Of a DNA stretch of 39,241 nt, positions 1 through 7,064 are shown piece after piece; position 1 is the first letter of the stretch, and every line of letters begins with the position of its first letter. Source of the stretch: Chitinophaga pinensis (GTDB lineage Bacteria > Bacteroidota > Bacteroidia > Chitinophagales > Chitinophagaceae). The translations under genes and the position numbers were made by a program. The stretch covers positions 1 to 39,241 of the forward strand of contig CAMBDE010000013.1 of assembly GCA_945865295.1 (NCBI GenBank), given 5' to 3'. Below the pieces are notes generated by a model, which was not told where the DNA came from, did no database searches, and saw nothing but the letters and a program-made list of their open reading frames with translations.

Positions 1-806
1 ACATATTTTAAATCTATTCCTTTTTCCTTAGCAATTTTTTTAGCTAAAGGCGATGCAAAAATTCTTCCCTCATTCACTACTTGCGCTGAAGTAGGTTGTA
101 CAGCAGTCGGTGTAGGCATAGGTGCAGCTTGAGGAGTAGATGCTGTTGGTGCAGCCCCACCTTTTAATGCTGCAACAATTGGTGCAATCTCCAAACCTTG
201 TTGTCCAATGATACAAAGTAAATCGTTCACTAAAATTTTCTCTCCTGCTTGAGCACCTTGGTACAATAAAATACCATCTTTATAAGATTCTAATTCCATC
301 GTTGCCTTATCGGTTTCGATGTCTGCCAATACTTCTCCTTTTTTAACTGTATCTCCTATTTGCTTATGCCATCCTGCAATTACCCCTTCTGTCATGGTAT
401 CACTCAATCGAGGCATCAATACTACTTCTTCCATTGCTGAAAAATCTACAGCAGATGCACTAGGTGTTGAAGTTGCAGGAACTGGTGCGGGTGTAGTTGC
501 TGTTTCAACCGGAGCTGGTGCATTTGCTCCGCCAGTATTTTGAGCAATCAAAGCAGACACATCTTCACCTGCTTTTCCAAAAATGGCTAATAAATCGTTG
601 ACTTGTAATTTGCCGCCACGTGGCGTACCTATATGTAATAAAACACCATCTTGATAGCTCTCCAATTCCATGGTTGCTTTATCCGTTTCTATTTCGGCTA
701 ACAAATCGCCTTTTTTTACGGTATCCCCCACATTCTTGTGCCAAGCCGCAACAACACCTTCGGTCATGGTATCACTCAAACGGGGCATTAATATTACTTC
801 TGCCAT
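1..806 (-). CDS. aceF: Dihydrolipoamide acyltransferase (E2), N-terminal part, cut by window edge
   Basis: This is the E2 core subunit of a 2-oxoacid dehydrogenase complex, most likely pyruvate dehydrogenase; it carries acyl groups on lipoyl lysines to CoA in the cytoplasm. The ATG lies at 806-804 and reading is leftward; the catalytic domain lies beyond base 1. Visible in order: lipoyl domain 1 (about residues 1-78, IETDKATMELES with lipoyl Lys43), an Ala/Pro/Thr-rich linker, lipoyl domain 2 (about 125-203, Lys167), a second Ala/Pro linker, and the start of a peripheral subunit-binding domain (RIFASPLAKKIAKEKGIDLK, about residues 247-267). The two lipoyl domains are 42/51 identical over their cores. 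The E1 at 23194-25185 is not adjacent, so which E1 partners with it cannot be decided here. Family is certain; the pyruvate assignment is inferred from the two-lipoyl layout. Confidence 0.9.
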   Translation of the reverse strand, partial: MAEVILMPRLSDTMTEGVVAAWHKNVGDTVKKGDLLAEIETDKATMELESYQDGVLLHIGTPRGGKLQVNDLLAIFGKAGEDVSALIAQNTGGANAPAPVETATTPAPVPATSTPSASAVDFSAMEEVVLMPRLSDTMTEGVIAGWHKQIGDTVKKGEVLADIETDKATMELESYKDGILLYQGAQAGEKILVNDLLCIIGQQGLEIAPIVAALKGGAAPTASTPQAAPMPTPTAVQPTSAQVVNEGRIFASPLAKKIAKEKGIDLKY

Positions 807-932
807 AGGTAAAAAGCTAATTTGTAATTGAGTGGTGAAATTACACTAAAAATGTATTTTTTCCCACCGAAATAGGCAATTTTATAGCAAATAAGGTCAA
901 ATTAAGGCAGATAAAAATAAATCCTAGATACC

Positions 933-2384
933 TTATTGTCCTTGCGCTAAACTATATGCTTTTTTATCTCCCCACATGTTCAATATTTCAACTGAACTAA
1001 TCTGAAAATCTTTAGCAAGCAAGCTATATAAATTGATGATATCTGATTGGGTAAGTGGCGTCGCATTTTCCGTTTCAAATCGAAGAAGATATTGATTCAC
1101 TAGGTTGGTGAAAACAGAGCCTGTTGGCCAAACCTGTGTTCCTCTATTAGAAATTGTAACCAATTTCAAATGATTTTTTTCATGTTGCATGGCTACAGCA
1201 GCCAATGCATTTGGTTGTAATGTTGATTCAATAAAGAAATCTGCTCCAACAACTTTATGGGGCTCATTATTTGAACCTAATAAAATTGGATTATTTGAGA
1301 TAGCCTTATTGGTAGATACAAAATCAAAATCTTTCAAGTTTGGTTTTGGATTTTGTGTTGGTTGTTTGCCAAAATTATCAATGATGGCTTGTGCAAAAAC
1401 AGTGGTATTCACTGAAGCAATGGACTTGTCTCCAAAATCACCAGTGTGCACACCCGACTCCAATGTAAACAATAATGCATTTTCAATCATGACTGCTTTT
1501 TCCATCATGCCTAGATGACGTAACATATTCAATCCACTCAATAATAAAGCCGTAGGATTGGCAATATTTTTACCTGCAATATCTGGCGCAGTGCCATGTA
1601 CTGCCTCAAAAATAGAAATATGATCTCCGATATTTGAAGATGGCGCAAAACCAAGCCCACCAACCAATCCAGCACATAGGTCACTCACAATATCTCCTTG
1701 TAAATTAGTTAGTACAATCACATCAAATAATTCTGGATGACTTACCAATTTCATACATAAATCATCTACAATAATATCGTCCGCTTTCAGATTTGGATAT
1801 CCCTTTGCAATCTCATTAAAGACTTCCAAAAATAGACCATCCGTAATCTTCATAATATTGGCCTTGTGTCCGCAAGTAATTCTTTTTGCACCTTTTTTCT
1901 GAGCCATTTCAAATGCATAACGAATCACTTGTTCACTTCCGCCTCTGGTAATATATCTTCTGGCAATGGCTACATCTTGTGTTAATTTATGTTCGATGCC
2001 ACCATAAGTGTCTTCGATGTTTTCACGCACGATGGTCAAATCAATATTAATACTTGCTTTACTAAAAACAGTATCTACCCCACTTAAAGTTTGAAATTTT
2101 CTGTCATTCGCGTAGGTGTTCCAAGTTTTTCTTGCCGTTACATTGACACTTTTAACCCCTTTACCTTTTGGTGTTTCCATTGGCCCCTTAAAAAGAATGC
2201 CTAATTGTTCAATCGTTTCTTTTGCTTCTGGTGTCATCCCATTGCTAAACCCTTTATCAAATACCCATTTTCCCATGTCTACATACTGATATTCCAATGG
2301 CAATTTAGCTGCATTGAATATGCCAATGACTGCTTCCATAATCTCTGGACCGATTCCGTCACCTTTAGCTACAGCTATCTTCAT
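933..2384 (-). CDS. icd: Isocitrate dehydrogenase, Thermus/Rickettsia type, predicted NAD-preferring
   Basis: This enzyme oxidatively decarboxylates isocitrate to 2-oxoglutarate in the TCA cycle. The 483-aa product starts KIAVAKGDGIGPEI after Met. Isocitrate-binding residues are visible: S79, N81 and R85 (SVNVTARK), R95, R120 and Y127 (the VRENIEDTYGG region). A C-terminal extension of about 140 residues matches the long homodimeric type known from Thermus. The cofactor loop reads HGTAPDIAGKNIANP (D268, I269, A275), where NADP enzymes have Lys-Tyr at the D/I positions; I therefore predict NAD preference even though relatives are usually annotated as NADP enzymes. The frame stays open up to 2444, but the ATG at 2384 fits the family N terminus and the longer form would run into the TAACTTTG promoter box. 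Isopropylmalate dehydrogenase is excluded by the SVNVTARK motif. Confidence 0.93.
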   Translation of the reverse strand: MKIAVAKGDGIGPEIMEAVIGIFNAAKLPLEYQYVDMGKWVFDKGFSNGMTPEAKETIEQLGILFKGPMETPKGKGVKSVNVTARKTWNTYANDRKFQTLSGVDTVFSKASINIDLTIVRENIEDTYGGIEHKLTQDVAIARRYITRGGSEQVIRYAFEMAQKKGAKRITCGHKANIMKITDGLFLEVFNEIAKGYPNLKADDIIVDDLCMKLVSHPELFDVIVLTNLQGDIVSDLCAGLVGGLGFAPSSNIGDHISIFEAVHGTAPDIAGKNIANPTALLLSGLNMLRHLGMMEKAVMIENALLFTLESGVHTGDFGDKSIASVNTTVFAQAIIDNFGKQPTQNPKPNLKDFDFVSTNKAISNNPILLGSNNEPHKVVGADFFIESTLQPNALAAVAMQHEKNHLKLVTISNRGTQVWPTGSVFTNLVNQYLLRFETENATPLTQSDIINLYSLLAKDFQISSVEILNMWGDKKAYSLAQGQ

Positions 2385-2441
2385 TTTAGTCAGTTTTATT
2401 AGTGAAAAAGTGGATTTGTAAAAAAAACTCAAACGTTTCCG

Positions 2442-2449
2442 CAAAGTTA
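2442..2449 (-). promoter_or_regulatory. Bacteroidota -7 box for icd (TAACTTTG)
   Basis: Exact TAnnTTTG on the minus strand, with a TTTT in place of the -33 TTTG about 18 nt upstream. It predicts a leader of about 50 nt before the icd ATG at 2384. The assignment rests on the known Bacteroidota consensus only. Confidence 0.45.
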
Positions 2450-2544
2450 GGTCAGTTCCTCCTGCCTAAAAAAAAATAGCCCCTCTTTTTGGGCAAGCTG
2501 AGTAAAATATTTGCTAAATTTATCCCGCAGTATACTCTGCAAGT

Positions 2545-2552
2545 TACTTTTG
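2545..2552 (+). promoter_or_regulatory. Bacteroidota -7 box for apaG (TACTTTTG)
   Basis: Exact TAnnTTTG on the plus strand, 12 nt before the apaG ATG at 2565. I see no good -33 TTTG at the normal spacing. Transcription from here would exclude the longer frame starting with TTG at 2511. Confidence 0.35.
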
Positions 2553-2564
2553 ATCACAATGGTC

Positions 2565-2951
2565 ATGATTTCTACAATTTCTGAAGGTATAGAAGTAAGT
2601 GTTGAAACCTTTTACCAAAAAGATTATAGCAACCCTTTACAGCAAGATTTTATGTTTGCTTATCGCATTACTATAGAAAATCACAACTCATTTCCTGTAA
2701 AACTACTCCGTAGATTTTGGGAAATATTTGACAGCAATGGAGAGCATAGAGTAGTAGAAGGTGAAGGTGTGGTGGGGGTTCAACCTTTAATCATGCCAGG
2801 AAAGCAATATCAATATGTAAGCGGTTGTAATTTAAAAACCGAATTAGGAAAAATGCAAGGTTATTATAGTATGGAGAATATTGAAAAAAAGGAAGCTATT
2901 CAAGTTAATATTCCTGCATTCAAAATGATTGCACCCGTAAAATTAAATTAA
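2565..2951 (+). CDS. apaG: ApaG family protein
   Basis: The 128-aa product is a small single-domain beta-sandwich protein of the ApaG family. Visible are the hallmark segments IEVSVETFY, FAYRITIENHNSFPVKLLRR, GEGVVGVQPLIMPG and YVSGCNL, with a C terminus in IPAF. ApaG has been linked to Co2+/Mg2+ resistance in enterobacteria and the fold also occurs in F-box proteins, but its molecular role is unsettled. Start choice: MISTISEGI at 2565 fits the family N terminus; an in-frame ATG at 2559 is possible, and extension to a TTG at 2511 adds residues not seen in the family and overlaps the likely promoter. It stands alone between divergent icd and convergent gldB, so it is probably a single-gene transcript. 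Confidence 0.9.
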   Translation: MISTISEGIEVSVETFYQKDYSNPLQQDFMFAYRITIENHNSFPVKLLRRFWEIFDSNGEHRVVEGEGVVGVQPLIMPGKQYQYVSGCNLKTELGKMQGYYSMENIEKKEAIQVNIPAFKMIAPVKLN

Positions 2952-3007
2952 GCTGCAAGGTTAAGCTTAAAGTAAATTCAAGTTTATTTTTTAAAAATAC
3001 TGATGGC

Positions 3008-4018
3008 CTAAAAGTCCAGATCCGCCTGATCAAAGATGGTCTGAGCAGGGGTTTTCAATAATTGATTGAGATCGCTTTTCGAGGTTCCTTTTTGTTGATT
3101 CATCCAAGATTTTACAATGCTGTAGCCAATATATTTACCCACGTTGCCTGGTATATCCTCTCCAAAATAATCATTATAAGGTGCTTCTCTTAAAATTGCT
3201 GAAGTCAAATTCGGGTCCACAGAAAAAAGCCTGTTTTGGCTTGATAAGAAAGTCCAAATATCTCCTTTATTTTCTTCGATTGCTTTTAACTGATTCCCTG
3301 TATAACCCAATAACAGTGTATCCGAAGTCGTTGGTAAACATTGACTGAGTATATATTGACGCTTTCCAATTTCAATCATTTGTTCAATCAACTGCTTCCC
3401 ATTCATTGCTATAGGATCATAATCATCCAACATATTTTGAATTGAATTCACTACAATATATTCTGGTGCAAATTGACGACTAATATAAGTTGGGTAGATG
3501 GTATTGATTTGTTCGGAGTAATACCAGCTTGACGCCGCACCCATATACAATTGAAGACCAATCGCAAGTCCATCTTTAGTCACCACATTGCCATAGGTTT
3601 CGAGTGGCCCTATAAAATAAATGATTTGCGTTGGCAAAGTATAGGATGGAAAATAGTAATGGAATCTTTTAAATGCATCTGTCATCTCTGGAGTTGCTTT
3701 CTTGAATGCTTGTACTTTTTGAGTGGCTTGATAGATGGGGAGATAGGCTTTATAAAAAGCCAATATTTTTTTAGGCTCTTTTTTTGAAGACAGCATCAAA
3801 ATTCGATTAAAATAATCTTCCGAAAATTGAGGATATGCTTGGACTAATTTAGCTAAATCTGACTCAAAATCTAAGCTGTCCATGGCAAAGAAAGCACTGT
3901 CAAATCGAATTGCTCGGATATTTGGAGTTGGCGCATTTAGGGCAGGGTCTTGAGGTGCCATATTACAGGCTCCAAGGGCAAGTCCAATCCATCCATAAAA
4001 TAAAGCAGTTAAACGCAT
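3008..4018 (-). CDS. gldB: GldB-like gliding motility lipoprotein
   Basis: The 336-aa product begins with a lipoprotein signal (MRLTALFYGWIGLALGAC; lipobox LGAC, lipidated Cys18), so it is exported and membrane anchored. The body resembles GldB, essential for gliding and secretion-linked motility in Flavobacterium: IRAIRFDSAFFAMD near the N terminus, HYYFPSYTLPTQIIYFIGP in the middle, and a C-terminal region with RE-APYNDYFGEDIPGNVGKYIGY. The presence of gldB does not prove gliding, since homologues occur in non-gliding Bacteroidota. The frame is open to 4075, but that start would precede the lipobox by 37 residues and overlap nadE; the ATG at 4018 gives a normal-length signal. It is divergent from nadE and convergent with apaG. 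I do not see gldC beside it. Confidence 0.8.
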   Translation of the reverse strand: MRLTALFYGWIGLALGACNMAPQDPALNAPTPNIRAIRFDSAFFAMDSLDFESDLAKLVQAYPQFSEDYFNRILMLSSKKEPKKILAFYKAYLPIYQATQKVQAFKKATPEMTDAFKRFHYYFPSYTLPTQIIYFIGPLETYGNVVTKDGLAIGLQLYMGAASSWYYSEQINTIYPTYISRQFAPEYIVVNSIQNMLDDYDPIAMNGKQLIEQMIEIGKRQYILSQCLPTTSDTLLLGYTGNQLKAIEENKGDIWTFLSSQNRLFSVDPNLTSAILREAPYNDYFGEDIPGNVGKYIGYSIVKSWMNQQKGTSKSDLNQLLKTPAQTIFDQADLDF

Positions 4019-4021
4019 CCT

Positions 4022-4029
4022 CGAAAGTA
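4022..4029 (-). promoter_or_regulatory. Candidate -7 box for gldB (TACTTTCG)
   Basis: One mismatch to TAnnTTTG, ending 3 nt before the gldB ATG (4018). The same TACTTTCG octamer precedes purD at 36686. No convincing -33 element. On the other strand GACCTTTG at 4062-4069 ends 4 nt before the nadE ATG and is a weaker candidate. Confidence 0.3.
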
Positions 4030-4073
4030 CAAAAAAAGCGAGGTTATTTCTTTTAAAAACCGACCTTTGATGC

Positions 4074-5756
4074 ATGAAAATTTGTATCGCCCAACAGAAT
4101 TATCATATTGGCAATTTCGAGGCCAACACAAAACAGATCATTGACGCAATTGAGCGTGCAAAGCAACAAGGTGCTGATTTAATTTTATTTAGCGAAATGA
4201 GTGTCTGCGGTTATCCTGCGAGAGACTTTGTAGAGTTCAATGATTTTATCAATCAATGTTATGCCAGTGTAGATGCCATTAGAAAAGTGGCAGACACTAT
4301 TGGTGTATTGATTGGCGCGCCAGCGCACAATACCAATGAAAAAGGGAAACCTTTGTACAATGCAGCGTTTTTTTTATACGATCAAAAAATACAAGCAGAG
4401 ATTCATAAAACATTATTACCTACTTATGATGTGTTTGACGAGAATCGATATTTTGAACCAGCGAGCGAATGGAAAGTAGTTCCCTTCAAAGGAAAGCAAT
4501 TGGCTATCACCATTTGTGAAGATATTTGGAACCTAGGAGACAACCCATTGTACACGATTTGTCCCATGGATCAAATGATGCAACAATCTCCAGATATTTT
4601 ACTCAATTTGAGTGCCTCTCCATTTGATTATACCCATGACGAAGACCGTAAGGCCACCATTAAATCAAATGTGGTAAAATACAAGAAGCCTTTGTTCTAT
4701 TGTAACGCCATTGGAAGTCAAACAGAAATCGTATTTGATGGCGCTTCTTTGGTTTTTGATAAGGATGCTAATTTATGTGGTGCTTTACCGATGTTTGAAT
4801 CTACTATGCAAATTTTTGAATGCAATGATGACGGAACCATTAATACCCCAATCCTTGAACCAGCAGCATCTGTTCCAAGTAAAGAATTAAATCCCGCTAA
4901 ATTAATACCAGCATTGAATATTGACCAAGTGTATAAAGCATTGGTATTAGGCGTGAAAGATTATTTTAATAAGATGGGTTTTAACAAAGCAATCCTAGGA
5001 TCTTCTGGTGGCATTGACTCCGCTGTAACCCTTGCCATTGCTTGCGAAGCACTTGGTAAAGAAAATGTATATGCTATTTTAATGCCTTCGCCCTACTCCA
5101 CTCTGCATTCTGTAGAGGATGCCGTTCAGCTAAGTAAAAACTTAGGCAATCCTTACGATACCCTTCCAATTAAAAATGTCTATGAAAGTTTTTTACATAC
5201 ATTGAAGCCTATATTTAAAGACCTGCCTTTTTCATTAGCCGAAGAGAATATACAAAGCAGGTCGAGAGGAAATATTTTGATGGCCATTGCAAATAAATTT
5301 GGCTATGTGTTATTGAACACTTCTAATAAAAGTGAATTGGCAACAGGTTATGGTACGTTGTATGGTGATATGGCGGGTGGCTTAGGTGTTTTAGGTGATT
5401 GCTATAAAATGCAGGTATATGAATTAGCTAAATATATTAATCGTCAAAAAGAAATAATTCCTGCTCATATTATTACTAAGGATCCTAGTGCTGAACTAAG
5501 ACCTGACCAAAAAGACAGCGATAGTTTACCTTCCTATGAGATACTTGATCAAATACTTTTTCAATACATTGAAAAAAGAGCCGATCCTGCAAGCATCAAG
5601 GCTCTAGGTTTTGAAGCTGCACTGGTAGATAAGACTTTGAAAATGGTGAATACCAATGAATATAAAAGAAATCAATTTTGCCCAATCATTCGTATATCGC
5701 CAAAAGCATTTGGCGTGGGAAGAAGGATGCCTATTGTTGGAAAATATTTAAATTAG
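4074..5756 (+). CDS. nadE: Glutamine-dependent NAD+ synthase
   Basis: This enzyme converts nicotinic acid adenine dinucleotide to NAD+ with ATP, using ammonia released from glutamine. The 560-aa product has two domains: an N-terminal nitrilase-type glutaminase (about 1-260) with the catalytic triad E41 (LFSEMSVCGYPARD), K112 (EIHKTLLPTYDVFDE) and C148 (ITICEDIWN); and a C-terminal synthase (about 285-555) with the PP-loop SSGGIDS at 310-316 and the NTSNKSELATGYGTLYGDMAG segment. All key residues are present and the length is normal for the bacterial two-domain form. It starts 55 bp from the divergent gldB start and is followed after 3 nt by namZ, so these two are probably cotranscribed. I recall nadE lying next to gldB in other Bacteroidota, but that is from memory. 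Confidence 0.95.
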   Translation: MKICIAQQNYHIGNFEANTKQIIDAIERAKQQGADLILFSEMSVCGYPARDFVEFNDFINQCYASVDAIRKVADTIGVLIGAPAHNTNEKGKPLYNAAFFLYDQKIQAEIHKTLLPTYDVFDENRYFEPASEWKVVPFKGKQLAITICEDIWNLGDNPLYTICPMDQMMQQSPDILLNLSASPFDYTHDEDRKATIKSNVVKYKKPLFYCNAIGSQTEIVFDGASLVFDKDANLCGALPMFESTMQIFECNDDGTINTPILEPAASVPSKELNPAKLIPALNIDQVYKALVLGVKDYFNKMGFNKAILGSSGGIDSAVTLAIACEALGKENVYAILMPSPYSTLHSVEDAVQLSKNLGNPYDTLPIKNVYESFLHTLKPIFKDLPFSLAEENIQSRSRGNILMAIANKFGYVLLNTSNKSELATGYGTLYGDMAGGLGVLGDCYKMQVYELAKYINRQKEIIPAHIITKDPSAELRPDQKDSDSLPSYEILDQILFQYIEKRADPASIKALGFEAALVDKTLKMVNTNEYKRNQFCPIIRISPKAFGVGRRMPIVGKYLN

Positions 5757-5759
5757 GAT

Positions 5760-6983
5760 ATGAAAAACAAAACATGGATTTACTTAGCGCCTGTTTTTCT
5801 TTTTTTAAGCTTAACCACTGTTGCACAAAAGACAGCGCCCATTTTACCTGGCGCTTATCAAACTGCAGCATACATACCCCTTTTAAAAAATAAAAGAGTG
5901 GGTTTGTTTACCAACCACACTGCTACTGTAGGCAAAAAACATTTAATTGACACTTTACTTGCAAGTGGGATTCAAATACAAAAAGTATTTACACCAGAAC
6001 ATGGCCTTAGAGGCACTGCAGATGCAGGAGAAAAAACTAAAGATGGCATAGATGAAGCCACTGGCGTAAAGATTGTTTCACTCTATGGAAAAAAATACGG
6101 ACCAAGTGAAGCAGACCTTAAAGATGTAGACCTATTGTTATTTGATATACAAGATGTGGGCACAAGATTCTATACTTATATCTCTTCGCTTCAATATTAT
6201 ATGGAAGCTGCATGGGCGAATAATAAACCCTTGGTTATTTTAGATCGTCCTAATCCAAATGGGCACTATGTAGATGGACCTGTATTAGAAAAACCATATA
6301 GTAGTTTTGTTGGTAAGAAACCTATCCCAACTGTATATGGAATGACCATTGGCGAATACGCTAGAATGTTGGTGGGGGAAAAATGGTTGACAGCACCAAC
6401 TGATAGTAGTATCAATAAAGCAGGAAGCCCAATTCAATTCACTGTGATTGGATGCAAGAATTATGACCATAGTTCCATGTATACCTTCAATATTGCACCC
6501 TCACCAAATTTGCCAGACATGAATGCCATCTACTGGTATCCAACCACCTGTTTAATTGAAGGCTCAGTAATGAGTGAAGGACGCGGTACTGCGCATGCAT
6601 TTGCGCATATTGGTCACCCAAGTATTCAAGGTAAAAGTTTTAGCTTTATTCCTGGGCCAAGAACAGGTGCAATGAGTTCAAAATTATATGGACAAACCTG
6701 CTATGGATGGGATTTAAGTAAACAACAAGCACCTAATAAGATTGATCTAGATTTGATCATCGAGATGTACCAGGCTTTCCCATTAAAAGATAGTTTTTTT
6801 ATTGAGCCTAAATCAAAATTAGCCACCGACTACTTCTTCAATAAATTAGCAGGTAATGCAACTTTGATGGAACAATTAAAATCAGGCCAATCTGCTGCAA
6901 ATATTAGAGCTAGCTGGCAACCAGGACTAACTGCATTCAAACAAATGCGTAAAAAATATTTATTGTATAAAGATTTTGAATAA
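5760..6983 (+). CDS. namZ: DUF1343 exo-beta-N-acetylmuramidase, exported
   Basis: The 407-aa product has an N-terminal signal peptide (hydrophobic residues 6-21, cleavage probably after VAQ at 21-23) and a DUF1343 domain. The family member NamZ (YbbC) of Bacillus removes terminal MurNAc from peptidoglycan fragments. Visible markers: GLFTNHTA, FTPEHGLRG with the candidate catalytic E80, LLLFDIQDVGTRFYTYI with D129/D132, ILDRPNPNG and SEGRGT. The likely site of action is the periplasm, in cell-wall recycling or scavenging. It follows nadE after 3 nt and ends at a strong terminator. The last 31 bp of the coding end are duplicated just downstream, without changing the protein. I am sure of the family; the activity is inferred from homologues. 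Confidence 0.88.
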   Translation: MKNKTWIYLAPVFLFLSLTTVAQKTAPILPGAYQTAAYIPLLKNKRVGLFTNHTATVGKKHLIDTLLASGIQIQKVFTPEHGLRGTADAGEKTKDGIDEATGVKIVSLYGKKYGPSEADLKDVDLLLFDIQDVGTRFYTYISSLQYYMEAAWANNKPLVILDRPNPNGHYVDGPVLEKPYSSFVGKKPIPTVYGMTIGEYARMLVGEKWLTAPTDSSINKAGSPIQFTVIGCKNYDHSSMYTFNIAPSPNLPDMNAIYWYPTTCLIEGSVMSEGRGTAHAFAHIGHPSIQGKSFSFIPGPRTGAMSSKLYGQTCYGWDLSKQQAPNKIDLDLIIEMYQAFPLKDSFFIEPKSKLATDYFFNKLAGNATLMEQLKSGQSAANIRASWQPGLTAFKQMRKKYLLYKDFE

Positions 6984-7011
6984 AAAATATTTATTGTATA
7001 AAGATTTTGAA
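6950..7011 (+). repeat. Perfect 31-bp tandem duplication at the 3' end of namZ
   Basis: Bases 6950-6980 are repeated exactly at 6981-7011. The unit encodes the last ten codons of namZ (C terminus KKYLLYKDFE). Because the second copy begins with TAA, the stop codon is kept in place and the protein is unchanged, leaving a non-coding copy between the stop and the terminator. Confidence 0.95.
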
Positions 7012-7012
7012 T

Positions 7013-7046
7013 AAAAAAAGGTCCCGAAATTTCGGGACCTTTTTTT
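7013..7046. terminator. Bidirectional rho-independent terminator
   Basis: The core GGTCCCGAAATTTCGGGACC (7020-7039) is a perfect palindrome flanked by seven A on the left and seven T on the right, giving a 34-bp perfect inverted repeat. It sits between the convergent namZ and the leftward BNR gene and can end transcription in both directions. Confidence 0.92.
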
Positions 7047-7064
7047 ATTCAATGGCAGATTCAA

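Noticed and set aside
2385..2444. Longer N terminus for icd
   Set aside because: The extra 20 residues do not fit the family and run into the TAACTTTG box.
2952..3007. TTAAGCTTAA palindrome and T-run between apaG and gldB as a terminator
   Set aside because: The stem is short and AT-only and not adjacent to the T-run, so support is too weak.
4019..4075. Longer N terminus for gldB
   Set aside because: It would bury the lipoprotein signal and overlap the nadE start.
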